Notes under the pieces: generated by a model
The model's input: the letters and a program-made list of their open reading frames with translations, nothing else
What the model was told of the DNA's origin: nothing
The model's database searches: none
Shown here: in pieces, positions 45,397 through 58,219 of the stretch
Layout of the letters: each line of letters opens with the position of its first letter
How positions within the stretch are numbered: position 1 is the stretch's first letter
Made by a program: the position numbers and the translations under genes
NCBI GenBank assembly: GCA_037013495.1
Contig: CM072806.1
Coordinates: 48,449,814 to 48,513,813 of the forward strand
DNA from: Hippophae tibetana
Taxonomy: Eukaryota > Streptophyta > Magnoliopsida > Rosales > Elaeagnaceae
Direction of reading: 5' to 3'
DNA length: 64,000 bases

Positions 45397-46404
45397 TCAA
45401 AGAAGGTAACATCCATTGTGACATAATACTTTCTGGTAACCTCCATAACCAACAAACACACATTTAATGGCCCGAGCATCTAATTTAGACCTTTGATTTT
45501 TAGGAACATGCACAAAAGCAACACAACCAAATACACGGGCAGGAAGATTATGGAGGGATGACAAGGAGACATAAGATGTGAGAATCTGAAATGGGATATG
45601 TTCGTTAAGGACACTAGAAGGGAGATGATTGATGAGATGGATGAAAGCTTGTACAGCATCACCCCAAAGATATTTTGGCATATGAGCACTAAATAGGAGT
45701 GCGTAAGCCATATCAAGTAAATGACAATTTTTTTCTTTCAGACACTCCATTTTGTTCCGGTGTTTGTGGGCAAGTAGTTTGGTGAATAATCCCATGTGTT
45801 TTGAAAAAATCTTGAAAAACATGATTAACATATTCTCCCCCATTGTCAGAACAGAGGATCTGAATGATGCCATTGTATTGTGTTTGAATGAGGGTATGAA
45901 AAGTTTGAAAAATTGAAAAACTTCATCTTTTGTTCTAAGAAGAGCAATCCACGACAACCTTGTACAATCATCAATAAACGAAACAAAATATCTCATACCC
46001 AAAATAATGGGCTCTTTAGATGGTCCCCAAACATCAGAATGAATTAATTCAAAAAGAATAGTACTTTTATTATAAATACTAGGAGAATAAGTAATATGAT
46101 GACTCTTGGCCAAAACATAAGTCTCACAATGTAAAACAGACTCACTAACACCAATAAATAAAGTGGGCATGGATTTTTTCATAAGACTAAAAGATGGATG
46201 CCCTAAGCGGTGATGCCACAACCAAATTTCACTTAGCTTATCAAAACTAGAAATCAATGCAGTGCGTGCCTGTGTTCCTGGTTTCTCCCCTGCATAATTC
46301 TGATCCAAACGAAACAATCTGCCCCTCCAATACCCTCGACCAATTATTTCCATGGTAAGAAGATCCTGAAAAATCACATACATAAGTAAAAGGTTACAGA
46401 ACAT
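45397..46404 (-). pseudogene. copia integrase (left minus-strand element)
   Basis: A long open frame with the zinc-finger part WLWHHRLGHPSF, but its Cys pair reads CETY where C..C is expected. The core follows (LIHSDVWGPSKEP, FVSFIDDCTRLSW) and the C-terminal VFGCVAFVHVPKNQRSKLD. Between them a frameshift pair destroys the usual SDNG catalytic segment in this frame, and the QNGVSER block is disturbed too. The protein would be inactive even though the frame is open. Confidence 0.85.
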
Positions 46405-47473
46405 TTAGAATCAATATTCAACAATGGGACAAATATTAAGTGATGAGATAAGTCAGGTACATACAAAACATTATGGAGCTGTAAAGTTGGAGTGATATGA
46501 ATTGACCCCTTTCCTAAGACAGGAAAGGCCTCACCATTAGCATTCATAACATAAGACACTGGTGGGAAAGATAACTCATTAAAATAATATTTATCATAAG
46601 TCATATGATCAGATGCACCAGAATCAATAATCCAAGTATTAGACCCAACAAAGTGAGAAATGTTTAAGGTCATACTAATCTTACCACGACTAGCTATTGA
46701 AGTTGTAGGGATACCTCCACATTCCATAGGATGATCCTATCCAGTTACTCCATAGTAGTTTGGTTCTTGGATAATTTGCACTGTAGTTGCTTTTGCTCGA
46801 GGACGATAATGTTATCATTTTGCTCCAGAGTAGTCTACTTTTGATTGCAAGTGTGGGTACAGTTTCCAACAAGTCTCACGAAGATGACCCTATTCATTTC
46901 AATAAGAGCAGTGAGAACGAGGGCAATTAGAAAAGCCTGGTGGATGTCCTTGTTGATGAAGTGGAATTGGATTTTGCTGTTGGAGGAAAGGTGCCTTTGA
47001 TTTGGCGTGAATGGCTAGGCTTGATACCTCAACTTGTGCCTGATGAAGACTTTCCTATTGAGATTCGTCTTTACAGATGTATGTAAAGGCGGTAGTCAAG
47101 CTCGGAGGGTCTGACATTCGAAGAAATTCACCTTTAGCACTATTATGTTTTGTATCAAGGCCTCTCAAAAAGGCATGTACTTTTCAAGCTCCTTCTCTTT
47201 CTGGTACCATAGAAGCTCTTCTTGATTTTTAATTTTGCATGGATGTTTTTGATCAATTTATGCCCATACATTCTTCAGCTTGGGGAAAAACATAGATACT
47301 AGTTGCCCATTTTGCTGTATACCAACAGCTTTGCACATGGGTTCATGAACTTGAATAAAGTCAGACTCATTTGTATAAAGAGTACTTAAGGTATTCCATA
47401 TGGCCTCAGCAGTTTCACATTCCTCCACCATTTGTAATATATCATCAGTGATGGCTCTAAATAGAATTGACAT
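46405..47473 (-). pseudogene. copia gag and protease (left minus-strand element)
   Basis: 47473-47258 is a gag segment (ECETAEAIWNTLSTLY). Near 46870-46920 a zinc knuckle is recognisable (HCSY...GHLRETCW), with stops inside, one at the second Cys. 46727-46374 holds the protease active site TWIIDSGASDHMTYDKYY. Stops separate the parts. Confidence 0.8.
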
Positions 47474-47530
47474 TACAAAACCATCATCATCGTCTCACCT
47501 AGTATAAAAACCGCTTCTCAACGTCCCTCA

Positions 47531-47934
47531 TGTTGGGAAATTACACAAATTTCCGATAAGTCAGACTTATGAGCAAGCAAGAATAGAAAAATAACACACA
47601 AATTTGATAATGGAGTTTGGCCAATCTTGCTTATGCCTTCGGACCTACTGCAGATCTTTTTACTGAAAGAGGAGAAATTACACAAGGTGTTTACAACACT
47701 CACAACCCACAACCTAATTACACCCAAGAAAATTACTCTCAATTCTCTCACAAAAGCTTTTCTCTCAATTGGAATGAACACTTTAGATGGTAAATTCATT
47801 ACAATTACACATCTATTTATAGGAAAATTCACTCCTTGAATTACTCTTTAAATTAATGGTTCCTTGAATTGCTCCTTGAATTAAGCTCCTTGTTTTGCTC
47901 CTTAAATTAAGGAGCTTTATAACAATCTCTAACA
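47531..47934 (-). repeat. 3' LTR (left copy) of the right minus-strand copia
   Basis: 404 bp, from TGTTGGGAAATTACAC to CTCTAACA, followed by the minus-strand polypurine tract (ATCTCCCACTTG on the + strand). It lacks about 60 bp of minisatellite present in the other copy. Confidence 0.92.
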
Positions 47935-48005
47935 ATCTCCCACTTGAAGACTGATTTCAATCTGTCTTCACACCTCGATCAATGCATCAGCTTTTCTAGT
48001 CTTTG

Positions 48006-49759
48006 TTACTCTAGCAGACCAACTGAAGTTGAGCACAACTTCAGTTTGTCAATAGTCACCACCTTTGTTAACATATCTAATGGATTTTTGCTTCCTTGAA
48101 TCTTCTCCAACATTAACACATGATCTTCCAATAGAGATATGATGAAGTGATAACGAAGTCCAATATGTTTGGTTGTAGAATGAAATGCTGAATTCTTCGC
48201 CAAGTGTATTGCACTTTAACTATAACTATGCAGAACATTCTTCTTCTATTTGAATCCCAACTTAGTTAACAACCCTTGAAGCCATATCATCTCTACTAGC
48301 TTTAGTTACTGCTACATACTCAGCCTCTGTAGTGGATAGAGTGACAATTTTCTGTATTTATGACTTCCAACTAACAGTTGTAGTTTCAACAGTAAATATA
48401 TAACCGATGGTGCTTCTTCGGTGATCAACTTCACCTCCAAAGTCTGCGTCTATGTATCCTTGTACTTTTAACTCTCCTTTACTAAAGTACAAGCACTTTT
48501 CTGTGGTGCCTCGCAAATACCTCAAAATCCACTTGATTTCTTTCCAATGAGTTTTCCCGGGGTTTGACATAAATCTGCTAACAACTCCCACTGCATGGCC
48601 AATGTCTGGTCTCGTACAGACCATTGCGTACATCAAACTTCCAATGGATGAGGCATAAGGAGCCTTAACCATGAATTATTTTTATTCCTATGTCTGAGGG
48701 GACTGATCCTTGGATAGGCGAAAGTGGCTAGACTGGCTTGGCATCGCCCATGTTGAATATCTACAAAACACGATTGATGTACTCTGCCTGAGATAACTGT
48801 AAGGATCCTTTCTTCTTATTTCTTGTGATTTGCATTCCAAGAATCTTCTTTGTTAGACCCAAGTCTTTCATGTCAAACTCCTTTGACAATTGATGATTCA
48901 ACCTTCTGATATCATCCATATCTGAACCTGCTACTAACATATCATCAACATAAAGTAGTAAAATGAAATAACTGGACTTATATCTCTTGAAGTAGCAACA
49001 ATGGTCGGCATTGTACTTATGGAAACCTTCCTTGTGCATAAAGCTGTCAAACTTTCTGTACCATTGTCTCGGGGCTTGTTTCAGGCCATACAAACCCTTC
49101 TTAAGTTTGCACACCATGTTCTTCTTCCCTCTTTCTAAGAAACCTTCTGGTTGGTACATGTATATCTCTTCATCTAAATCTCCATGAAGGAATGCAGACT
49201 TCACATCCAACTATGCAAGATGACGATCTTCAATGGCTACAATACTCAACACTGATATGATAGTATTGAGTTTCACAATGGGAGAAAAAATGCCAGTGTA
49301 GTCAACTCCTTCTTGCTGTTGAAACCCTTTGACAACTAGGCAGACTTTGTATATCTTGGAACCATCATGCTCCTCTTTCACCCGGTACACCCATTTGTTT
49401 TGAAATGCCTTCTTTCCCATAGGTAACTCAGTTAGTTCCCATGTCTGGTTAGAGATGAGAGATTCCATTTCTTCTTTCATGGAAAGCTCCCACTTGCTAG
49501 AATCTCGAGTCTGACAAGCTTCATCATAGCATTCAGGCTCCCCTCTATCAGTCAGTAACATATAGTTCATGTATCTCCTGTTAGGCACATGAGGTCGAGA
49601 AGACCTTCTCAATACATGAGTTGGAGTAGGAGGTTGTGGTGTGTCGGACTGCTGCGTACTGCTCTGTCCAAGATATACCTTTCCAAGGTTTCTGGGGAGA
49701 TATTTCTCGAAGCATTCTTTCTGTGAAGTAGCATGGAACAATGCTCTAGAGTCTAACAC
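48006..49759 (-). pseudogene. copia protease remnant fused to RT and RNase H
   Basis: 49759 opens with VLDSRALFHATSQKECF, a protease start in which the DSGAS-type active site has become DSRAL. Then directly comes the linker (LRRSSRPHVPNRRYMNY) and RT (KEEMESLISNQTWEL, NKWVYRVKEEHDGS, LDVKSAFLHGDLDEE, GLYGLKQAPRQWYRK, LLLYVDDMLVAGSD). RNase H at 48672-48006 has SSIGSLMYAMVCTRPDI and VQGYIDADFGGEVDH. Stops at about 49208, 48760-48675 and 48205-48355 break it. The active site YVDD is intact. Confidence 0.92.
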
Positions 49760-49869
49760 CCAAAATTATTCTTTGCTCTCCAAAGAGCATATGAATGCAT
49801 CATCTCCTCCTGAAGTGGAAGTAACATTTGCCTCTACCTTCACTTGTTTTTCCTTCGGTGCACTCTTGC

Positions 49870-50640
49870 ACTAATTTTTGTAGTGCCTGGTTCTTCCATA
49901 ATTCCAACACTCGATAGTCTTTGAGCTATGCGAATTATTAGGATTCCTGGATTTGGACCTCCTGGTCTTTGATCTACCTTGGTAGTCTATTCTGCCACAT
50001 CCATTCCCTTTGGTTGAATTTCTTCCTCTTGACTCTGTATGCAAAACTGAAGAAGTTAACGATTCACCTTACTCTCTACGTCGGATCTCTTCACTAAGAA
50101 CCAGATCACGAACATCGTCAAATTTCAACTTATTGCTTCCTGAAGAGCTATTCACAGTCGTGATAGTAGCATTCCAGCTTTCTGGTAAAGAAAACAAAAG
50201 AATCAATGCTCGTACTTCTTCATCGAATTCAATTTCCACTGAACTCAACTAGGTTGTGACTGTGTTGAGTTCATTGAGATGTTGAGCTACCGATGCGCCT
50301 TTTGTCATCCACAAATTGAACAAACGCCTCATCAAGTTCACTTTGTTTGAGGCTAATGGCTTCTCATACATATTGGAAAGAGCTACCATAAGACCCACCG
50401 TGGTCTTGTCCTTTGCTATGTTGAAAGTAACATTACGAAATAACGTCAATCGAATAACTCTGAGGGCTTGTTTGTCTAGAAGATTATAATCTTCTTCCAT
50501 CATAGCCTCTGGCTTCTTCCCTGAGAGAGGTTGATATAGATTTCTTTGATATAGATAATCCTCTATCTGCATTTTCCAAAACCCAAAATCTGTGCCATCA
50601 AATTTCTAGAGTTTCACCCTTCCTTCATCTGCGGCCATTG
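49870..50640 (-). pseudogene. copia gag (right minus-strand element)
   Basis: 50572-50249 matches the copia gag core (IEDYLYQRNLYQPL, MEEDYNLLDKQALRVIRL, TTVGLMVALSNMYEKP, KGASVAQHLNELNT). The rest to 49870 is Ser- and Arg-rich and broken by stops. The start near 50640 is cut by a frameshift. Confidence 0.82.
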
Positions 50641-50829
50641 CTCCCACTCAAATCTGACTTCCTTTGGATCGGTTTTGACTATTTCTGCAAACCACTGTGT
50701 ATTAGACCACCTCCGTCAACGAACAAATATCTTCGACAAAATTTCACTATTCACCTAATTCACTATTCACTTAAATAGTAACCTTGTAGAAAATTGACAG
50801 AAATCACCACCAATAGCTCTGATATCAGT

Positions 50830-51293
50830 TGTTGGGAAATTACACAAATTCCCGATAAGTCAGACTTATGAGCAAACAAGAATAGAAAAATAACACACAA
50901 ATTTGATAACAGAGTTTGGCCAATCTTACTTACGTCTCTGGACCTACTGCAGATCTTTTTACTGAAATAGGAGAAATTACACAAGGTGTTTACAACACTC
51001 ACCACCCACAACCCAATTACACCCAAGAAAATTACTCTCAATTCTCTCACAAAAGCTTTTCTCTCAATTGGAATGAACACTTTGGATGGTTAATTCATTA
51101 CAATTACACATCTATTTATAGGAAAATTCACCCCTTGAATTACTCCTTAAATTAATGGTTGCTTGAATTGCTCCTTGAATTAAGCTCCTTGTTTTGCTCC
51201 ATGTTTTTCTCCATGTTTTACTCCTTGTTTTGCTCCATGTTTTGCTCCTTAATTTGCTTCTTAAATTAAGGAGCTTTATAACAATATTTAACA
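50830..51293 (-). repeat. 5' LTR (right copy) of the right minus-strand copia
   Basis: 464 bp, from TGTTGGGAAATTACAC to ATATTTAACA. It carries an extra run of about 60 bp of TGTTTTGCTCCA-type units (51190-51260) compared with the left copy. Confidence 0.92.
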
Positions 51294-52166
51294 CCTCCAT
51301 TCCATACCAATATTAAATCTTAGCCTTGAACCTGCTATGGAATATGCCTCTTCATTTTCTAGTAAATTTTGCCAATTGTTTTCAATATGTGCTATGTTTT
51401 GGACTCGATAGATAGATAGTTAAAATATATTTGCACTAATTGAAGAAGAGGAAGATGAGGAATGTGTTTTTGCAGAGGATGCTTCAAGCTCCTTCATGAT
51501 GATCCTTTTTGTTCTATTTCATTAAGTTGATCTTTGTAGTATTAATTGCATGTGTTCCTTTTAGGATGAGATCAAGCTTAATTTGTAGACAACATGAACA
51601 TGTTAAGATCCTAACAAGTAATAAAAAATGATGGAATTATATTTTGTGTCTTGAAAGAGGCTAGACTAAGCTACTATAAATTGCCTTCAAAAAAATTATT
51701 TTTCTTGTCTTGTTATTAACTTTGCTTCTTTGTGATAATATTTTTGACTTATGTGGCAATATGTGATAGGATATTTTTCTAAAACTAATGAAATTATTTT
51801 AGAAAATTTCATAAATAAACTCTTAAAACTTATAATAACAAAAATAACATCAAATAATATTAAACGGAATCTAATTAAACATGTTTCAATATCGAACGAA
51901 TATAAATGTCCATAATTCAATTTGAATAACATTTAATGTGAAAAGTAATGAAAAATTTTCAATAGTTAAAATATATGGATTGGACAAAAGAATATTATTT
52001 TTGTAATTACAAATTTTAAATGATGTCATTTTTGTTATTTTTCTAATTATTTTATGCAAGTAAAATATCCATATATACAAAGAACCAATGATGTTTAGAC
52101 AACTAAGCTCAGATTTTCCTAACTTATAAATAACTAATGAGGAGAAGAAGAGCTATATGTATGTGT
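51294..52166. other. A+T-rich DNA without recognised genes
   Basis: The first 250 bp, read minus, give a short uninterrupted peptide stretch (HIENNWQNLLENEEAYS) that I cannot place. It could be part of the target of the copia insertion. The rest is A+T-rich. Confidence 0.35.
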
Positions 52167-52432
52167 TGTTGATGTGTGTTATGGTGCATACTGCAGTAGT
52201 GGCAGACACCAATATTTAGTGGAGTAAGGAATGACAGAAAATAATGTTAGTGGAGCCATAAAATATTAGTGTGCAACATCTGTATGTGTACAGCTGCTGC
52301 TAGGGTTAGGTTTTGTTTTCTTTTTTCTTAGTATACATAGATGAATACTCTTGTACAGAAACAGAATAGAAATGATATGAAATATATATGATAATTATCA
52401 GAGAAACACAATATTTGTCATGGTATCAAAGC
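52167..52432 (+). repeat. orphan copia LTR with primer-binding site
   Basis: The sequence ends ATTTGTCA at 52420 and is followed directly by TGGTATCAAAGC (52421-52432), a primer-binding site. The LTR start is taken near TGTTATGGTGCATAC. No gag or pol follows, so this is the 5' end of a truncated element. Confidence 0.5.
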
Positions 52433-54914
52433 AAAGTTAATGTTTTCCTAATGAATAAAATAGCTACATGCTATGCTGGAAATAAGCTTAATTCTGTTCT
52501 CACTTGACACTAGTTTGATCTGGTGTGCTATGCTGATTTATGTTCCTCTCTGAACTGGTTTATTCTGGTGTACCGACGCTCAACAGATTGTGTTAATCTA
52601 TGGGTATTTGGCTAGGATCGGGGGTACCATTCTAGCTGCTCTGAAGTTGAGTCGTCAAAAAACAAATTCACTTTCAAAGGATCAGAAGAATACCTTTAGT
52701 AAAGTTTTACTAAAGTGAATTTTTTTTTTCTTAAGAGTAGAAAATATATGTATAAGTTCAAAATTTAAGAATTAAAATATCTTAAAGATACCAATTTATA
52801 ATAACCGTGATATCATGGATCCTTTTAATATACCTTCCTCGTTTATGTATTGAGATATTTATGCTTTAAACTCAAGAAATACACAAGGAAAAGAATGATC
52901 ATGATATAAATATAAAAAGACACATAAGCCAAAACATATTCAAAACAAATGCATAAAAATCAACAAAACTAAGGGGAAAAAATACATGTTGAAACAAATT
53001 GAATAAAACAAGATGATTCATCAGAGATAACTCTTGTACTCATTTTCAATTAGAAACACACAAAAAAGAGGCTAGATTTTTTATATCTGTAAGAATATAA
53101 AAAAATTGGCAAAAAGGAGTGCATCCTCTCTCGTATATATGAGATAATTTTGACAAATATACAATATGTGAAATATGTGAATTATAACATTCATGTGACA
53201 CACAATTGTTAGTTACTCAATTCCCTAATACTGAGTAATTCATTGATATAGTCATTCTCTGTAGATTGATCATCCATCTTAGTTTGTAATTAGAGATAGG
53301 TCAACGTTTTTATTTTATCTTAATAATTATATTTTGTCATTAATTACCTACGATTTATCTCAAAAAACAATTTCTGATCATATCACTAGATTGCGTGTAG
53401 TTGAGCAAATACCTAAAGTGCTAAATAAGAGAATTGATATATATCATTTGTATATGGTCATCGATTGATGTGATGAAACTGTTATAGATTAAACATATCT
53501 TTATAGTGTTACAAACACATCTAGTTTAATCATAGACCATTTATTATTGTACAAACTACCCCCCAATTATATGTCTCAACATCAGTGACATCGTATCAGA
53601 GCTAGTCCATTCTAAACGAATATGGCTCGTACTAATGATACAATATGAAGATCTCAACTTCAAATATTTGTCACAAATATTTAGATTATCTTACTTAAAT
53701 TCAATCATATTGCATATACTTATATACATTGAGTTTAAGTGGGAAAGTTTATATTTTTATTTAATGAAATAAATGATAAAACAAATTATTAAATAAATCT
53801 TTCACATATTCTGATTTCAATAAATTAAGTACAAATTACATTTTTATTTTTGGGCTCTAATACTAACAAAATCCCACTAGCCCTTAAAGCAAATATGACA
53901 TATACATTTTATCATTGGTTACCCTTAAATCTTTTAGCAGGCAAAGTCTTCTTAATTGGACTGACATATTTTACTTCAATGCTTTTATTTATTATAGAGT
54001 GAGCATGGAAAAGAGCTAATATTAGGAAAATTCATATAATTATGTAGTGTGATAGATGCAAACTTAGACATAGTTTTCTAGGCTAATTCCACCATAATTA
54101 TACGTATTTGATTCCCTAAATGAATTGATATTTTTTGTAGGTGTTTAGAGTCATTCGGAGAAAAATGACACAAAAATGAGCCATAATTTTTTAGAATCGT
54201 AATTTTATATTGGCACACAAGCGACCATATCTACTAACGAGTGATTTTATCGAGTTCGATAGAAAGAGCCAAGGTACTCTTTCGAGTGAGCAGTCATAAG
54301 ACACCTAAAATGATATCATTTTTGTCTCTAGTTTTAAATTTGAGCCATCGACTCGTGGAGAATTAGTTAGAGGGCCAAGATTAGCTCATAATACTTGATA
54401 ATTAGATCAAACACTTGATAACAATATGCACGATATCAAAACGGTTAAGAGTTCTACAAAATTTCAAAAGAGAGAAGTTGAAGATGAAGATTTCGAATGA
54501 AGATCCAAAATCATTCATCACCATCATAAGTTTATGCTTCATTTCTCTTTTATTCTTATGGATTACCTTTTCGAGTTATCGATGTCTATGGATAGTTAAC
54601 ATTTGTTATGTGTGATTAAAGGTAATTTATAAGTCCTAAACAATATTTCAATTCTAGTATAGGTTTTGAGTTAATTATTTTGTTTGCTACGTTGAAGATG
54701 TGTATAATTTTATATTTATGTGCCATGATTTTGTTTGTTATTGATTAAGTATACAACTAATCAATTACATGATAGGATTTATTGCTAGAAGTTGACATGT
54801 ATTGTTAATTTTCTTATTCAAAGATCACCTTATATTTGTTGTTTTAAGGAAGATAAAATATATATGTTAAATTTTTTCAACGGATTCAACTTTGTTTAGT
54901 TTAGTTTTTATCTT
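52433..54914. other. repeat-poor A+T-rich DNA, no gene recognised
   Basis: No domain-bearing frame. A CGTATCAGAGCT near 53591 resembles a primer-binding site, but no LTR edge is convincing. Around 54190-54390 the sequence is less A+T-rich, without recognisable content. Confidence 0.4.
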
Positions 54915-56410
54915 TTTAAATACCATGATTTAATTTTAATAACCATTTGGAACCTAAAAATTTATTATCTTTAGGCTTTTTAATTAAAATCCAAGTTCTA
55001 TTTTTATAAAGATAATTCAATTCTTGATGCATAACATATAACCATTTATTAGCATTAGGTGAATTAATAGCATCAAAATAAGAATTAGGTTCAACATTAA
55101 TAAGATTCAAAGGAACAAATAAAACTTAAGAAATTAAATAAGCTTGATTGGTTTCAGAGAAAGGAGTAGAAGAAGATGATATAAAGTAATTAGAGTACCT
55201 CATTGGCACATTGAGTATCCTTCTAGTTTTATCTCTTATCAATTGGTAATCAGTTAGTTCAAGCGAACTTTCATAAGGATTGTTAAAGTTCTCGAGAGAT
55301 CCATCATCATCACTAGTATCAATCTCATTGATAATATCAAGTTGTTGGGGTGTTGCAAGTGCATTTACTGCAAGTTCAGCTCCTTTATCATTCATTAAAG
55401 TAGGTTCAATCTTTAAAAAGTAGTGACTCTTTATAAATAACATTTATACTTATAATGCATTTAGATAAGGAATGACATCAAAGCTTATAATACATAAATC
55501 TTAAGAGATAAGATTTAACAAAATAACACTTAAAAGATCTAGCATGCAACTTCCCTTGATTGGCATGACTAAAAGAAACACAATCAATGACCCTAAGTTT
55601 ATCCAAGTTGACAGGTTTACTAGCCCAAACTTCCTTAGGTGTTTTAAAAACTAAAGAAATGAAGGGACAACTATTAATAAAGATAACATACGACTAATTC
55701 TTTTTCAATAAATCCTATTCATTTTTTTAACTAAACCATTATGTTAAGGTGTATATGCTACATTCATATGCCTCTCAATCCCCTTGATCTTACAAAAAGT
55801 GTCAAAGAGTTCATATCATAACTCCAAACCATTATTAGTTCTAAGTGTTTTAACCTCTTTTACCTATCTAGATTCAATTAGGGCTTTAAAGGTATCAAAA
55901 GTTTCATCTTAAGTTTTAAGGATAAAGTTCCAGACTTTCCTAGTGAAATCATCAACTAAAGATAAGAAGTACTTGTTACTACCAATTGATTGAGTAGGGT
56001 TAGGTCGAAAAAGGTATGAATGAATATGATAAAGTGCAAAGTAGTGTGTCTGCCTTTAGAAAACTTAACTCTAGTATGCTTACCAAAAATACAGTGTTCA
56101 TAGAACTTACAACTTTCTAAAGACTTACTACCAAAAGCTTCTGGTTTGGATAGAAAAATAAAACCTTTTTCACTTATTTTTCCTAACCTCCTGTGCCAAA
56201 GGGTATCACTATTGAGGGATTGTTCTACATTAGCAACTACCTTATTGTGTAGGACAACATCTTACAAAATGTAAAGACCATTGACTTTGATTTCCCTTAA
56301 AGAAACTAAAGAACCTTTTAACACTCTTAACACACCTCTATCTATCTTTATAGTACAACTTGGAGCATCTAGAGTACCTAAAGATATCAGATTCCTTCTT
56401 AATTTTGGGA
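54915..56410 (-). pseudogene. copia fragment: GAG-pre-integrase, integrase, linker, RT start
   Basis: Reading minus from 56400: LRRNLISLGT, LWHRRLGKIS (GAG-pre-integrase), the integrase core (LVDDFTRKVWNF near 55950, then a degraded SDNG-like segment near 55830), then a C-terminal KPVNLDKLRVIDC (near 55600). The linker is at 55443-55126 and the RT start at 55110-54916 (NKWLYVMHQELNYLYKNRTW, LGSKWLLKLN). It stops there, so RT catalytic sequence and 3' end are missing. Stops are common. Its 5' side is cut by the CACTA element at 56415. Confidence 0.75.
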
Positions 56411-56521
56411 CAAACACTACTACAAAAAGGGGTATTTAAGTCATTATGTAAAGTCGGTTTTTGAAAAACAAAACCGACTTATAATGAATTTAAAGTCGGT
56501 TCGATGTAGAACCGACTCTAT

Positions 56522-56845
56522 CCACGTAGGACGTAGTGTCGATTCTCCACATCAACCGACGCTACTTCCTACGTGTATTTTTAAATTAAAAAATGCAGTT
56601 TACAATTGAAATTTTTTTTTAGGTACAACATTTTTTTAGGTCAATTATTATTTTATTTGACTCTTTAAAATTTAAGTGGGATATATATAGTATAATTTTT
56701 TTAGATAATTGGTTTTTAAAATTATATAATTTTTTGTATTTGTTTGGATATTTAAATTTATTTACGTACGTATAGTATATCTTTTATCTAATTTTGTGTA
56801 TTTTTGGGATATTATTTTTAAATTATTATTTTTTCTTTTTCTATA

Positions 56846-56938
<93 letters not shown>

Positions 56939-57032
56939 AGTTCAAATAAAATAATAATTGATAAAAAAAATTTCAATTTTAAATTGCGTAGATAGCGTCG
57001 GTTGACGGGGCGAACCGACGCTACACACGTGG
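56522..57032. repeat. large subterminal palindrome with TA loop
   Basis: The left arm (56522-56663: CAACCGACGCTAC, ATTGAAATTTTTTTT, CAATTATTATTTTATTTGA) pairs with the right arm (56939-57032) in reverse order, interrupted by small gaps. The loop contains an uninterrupted TA run (56853-56936). Subterminal repeats are where CACTA transposases bind, but arms this long are unusual. Confidence 0.7.
56853..56936. repeat. (TA)n microsatellite, about 84 bp
   Basis: Pure alternating TA for roughly 42 units inside the CACTA subterminal palindrome. Likely length-variable. Confidence 0.95.
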
Positions 57033-57059
57033 CTTGCATCATTTCACTATGTCAACCGA

Positions 57060-58219
57060 CGTTAGCCACATAATATTACCGTTCTGTTATCTTCTTCACC
57101 ATAGAATCTAAAAAAAATTCATTTCTCTTCCCCCTTTCTCCCAAAATCGAGTTCACCCATACTCTTTCTCAATTTCCGGCCACCTCCGACCACCATTTTC
57201 AACGCCGTTTTATGGGTTATATTCCTCTTCTCATTATCTTTCAAATCCCCTATTTTTTTGAGCGAAATACTCAAATATTTTATACCCATTTTCTCACTTA
57301 TTCTCACTTACAAAACACTCATTTCTTCTTCATTTCCTTCATTTAATCAATTCATTTACTATTGTAAGTATTTCTATTAATTGTTTTACTTATTATTCAG
57401 TTTGTTTTATTTTTTGTATAAGTTTTTGATTTATGTATGTTTTGTATTATGCTTGTTATTATATGTTTGACTTATTTTATGTAGAAATAATATATACATT
57501 CAAACCATTTACCGTTCAATTGTTATGTGAAAATTGCAATATTATTATGACCTTTTCTCTTATTATATTGCAGCTTTAAAGGAATAGTGGGTACTAGTAT
57601 AGCGATTGAAGTATTTTTTTTATAATTTAAAATAATTGTGTTTTAGTTTTAAAAAATATATATTTAATTATATAATTTTTTAGTCATGGTCGGGGTTGGG
57701 ATGTTTTAGTTGAAAATAACATAATTAAAGGATTCATTTTATAAAACTATGACTTGTGTTTAAAGAGTAGTTTTCTAATTTTTTTATAAAATAAAATAAA
57801 TAATTATTATTAAAATAATATTTTTTAAAAATTAAATAATTAAAATGGATAAAATACGAGATAAAATAAAATTATTTTAAAATATTTAATAATAAATTCT
57901 AGCATAAAATTATTTAAATATATTATTTATTTAAAAATAAAAATAATAAAATGTTCAAATAAAAATAGTGACAATAAATAAATATTAAAATATTATAATT
58001 TATAAGTTTGTTTTATAATTTTTAACTATTTATTTATTTAATACCTATTTTTTTAAGATTATTAAAATTATATATATATATTATTTGTATAAAAAAGATA
58101 TCTCTTAATTATAGCATCTCTTAATTTATATATCTCTTAATTTATATATAATAATACTTGAAATATATTCATTGGATACATAATTAATTAATATGCTTAA
58201 TTAATATTATTAATAGAAA
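57060..58219 (+). promoter_or_regulatory. CACTA 5' untranslated region and presumed promoter
   Basis: A pyrimidine-rich, GC-richer leader-like stretch (57115-57215) is followed by A+T-rich sequence that may be an intron, ending before the transposase start at 58220. I see no known domain in it. Confidence 0.35.

Larger units (their letters stand above)
43199..47530 (-). mobile_element. Ty1/copia element, minus strand, 5' end missing
   Basis: The gag C-terminal half, zinc knuckle, protease, integrase, RT and RNase H are present in normal copia order on the minus strand. The 5' end is lost where the next copia LTR begins (47531). It is a distinct family from the 36176 element, judging by its protease and RT motifs. 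Confidence 0.88.
47531..51293 (-). mobile_element. Ty1/copia element with protease-to-linker deletion
   Basis: Both LTRs, a primer-binding site (TGATATCAGAGC on the minus strand just inside 50830) and a polypurine tract are present. The flanks CCTCA (47526-47530) and CCTCC (51294-51298) look like a target duplication. Internally, gag joins a protease remnant that runs straight into the linker before RT, so GAG-pre-integrase and integrase are gone. The size is 3.76 kb. The protease remnant recalls Tnt1-like elements. Confidence 0.93.

Noticed and set aside
53591-53603. CGTATCAGAGCT as a second orphan primer-binding site
   Set aside because: One mismatch at the key TGG, and no convincing LTR edge or repeat upstream.
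57119-57307. Minus-strand frame in the CACTA leader
   Set aside because: Antisense to a pyrimidine-rich untranslated leader. The Lys-rich peptide reflects composition only.
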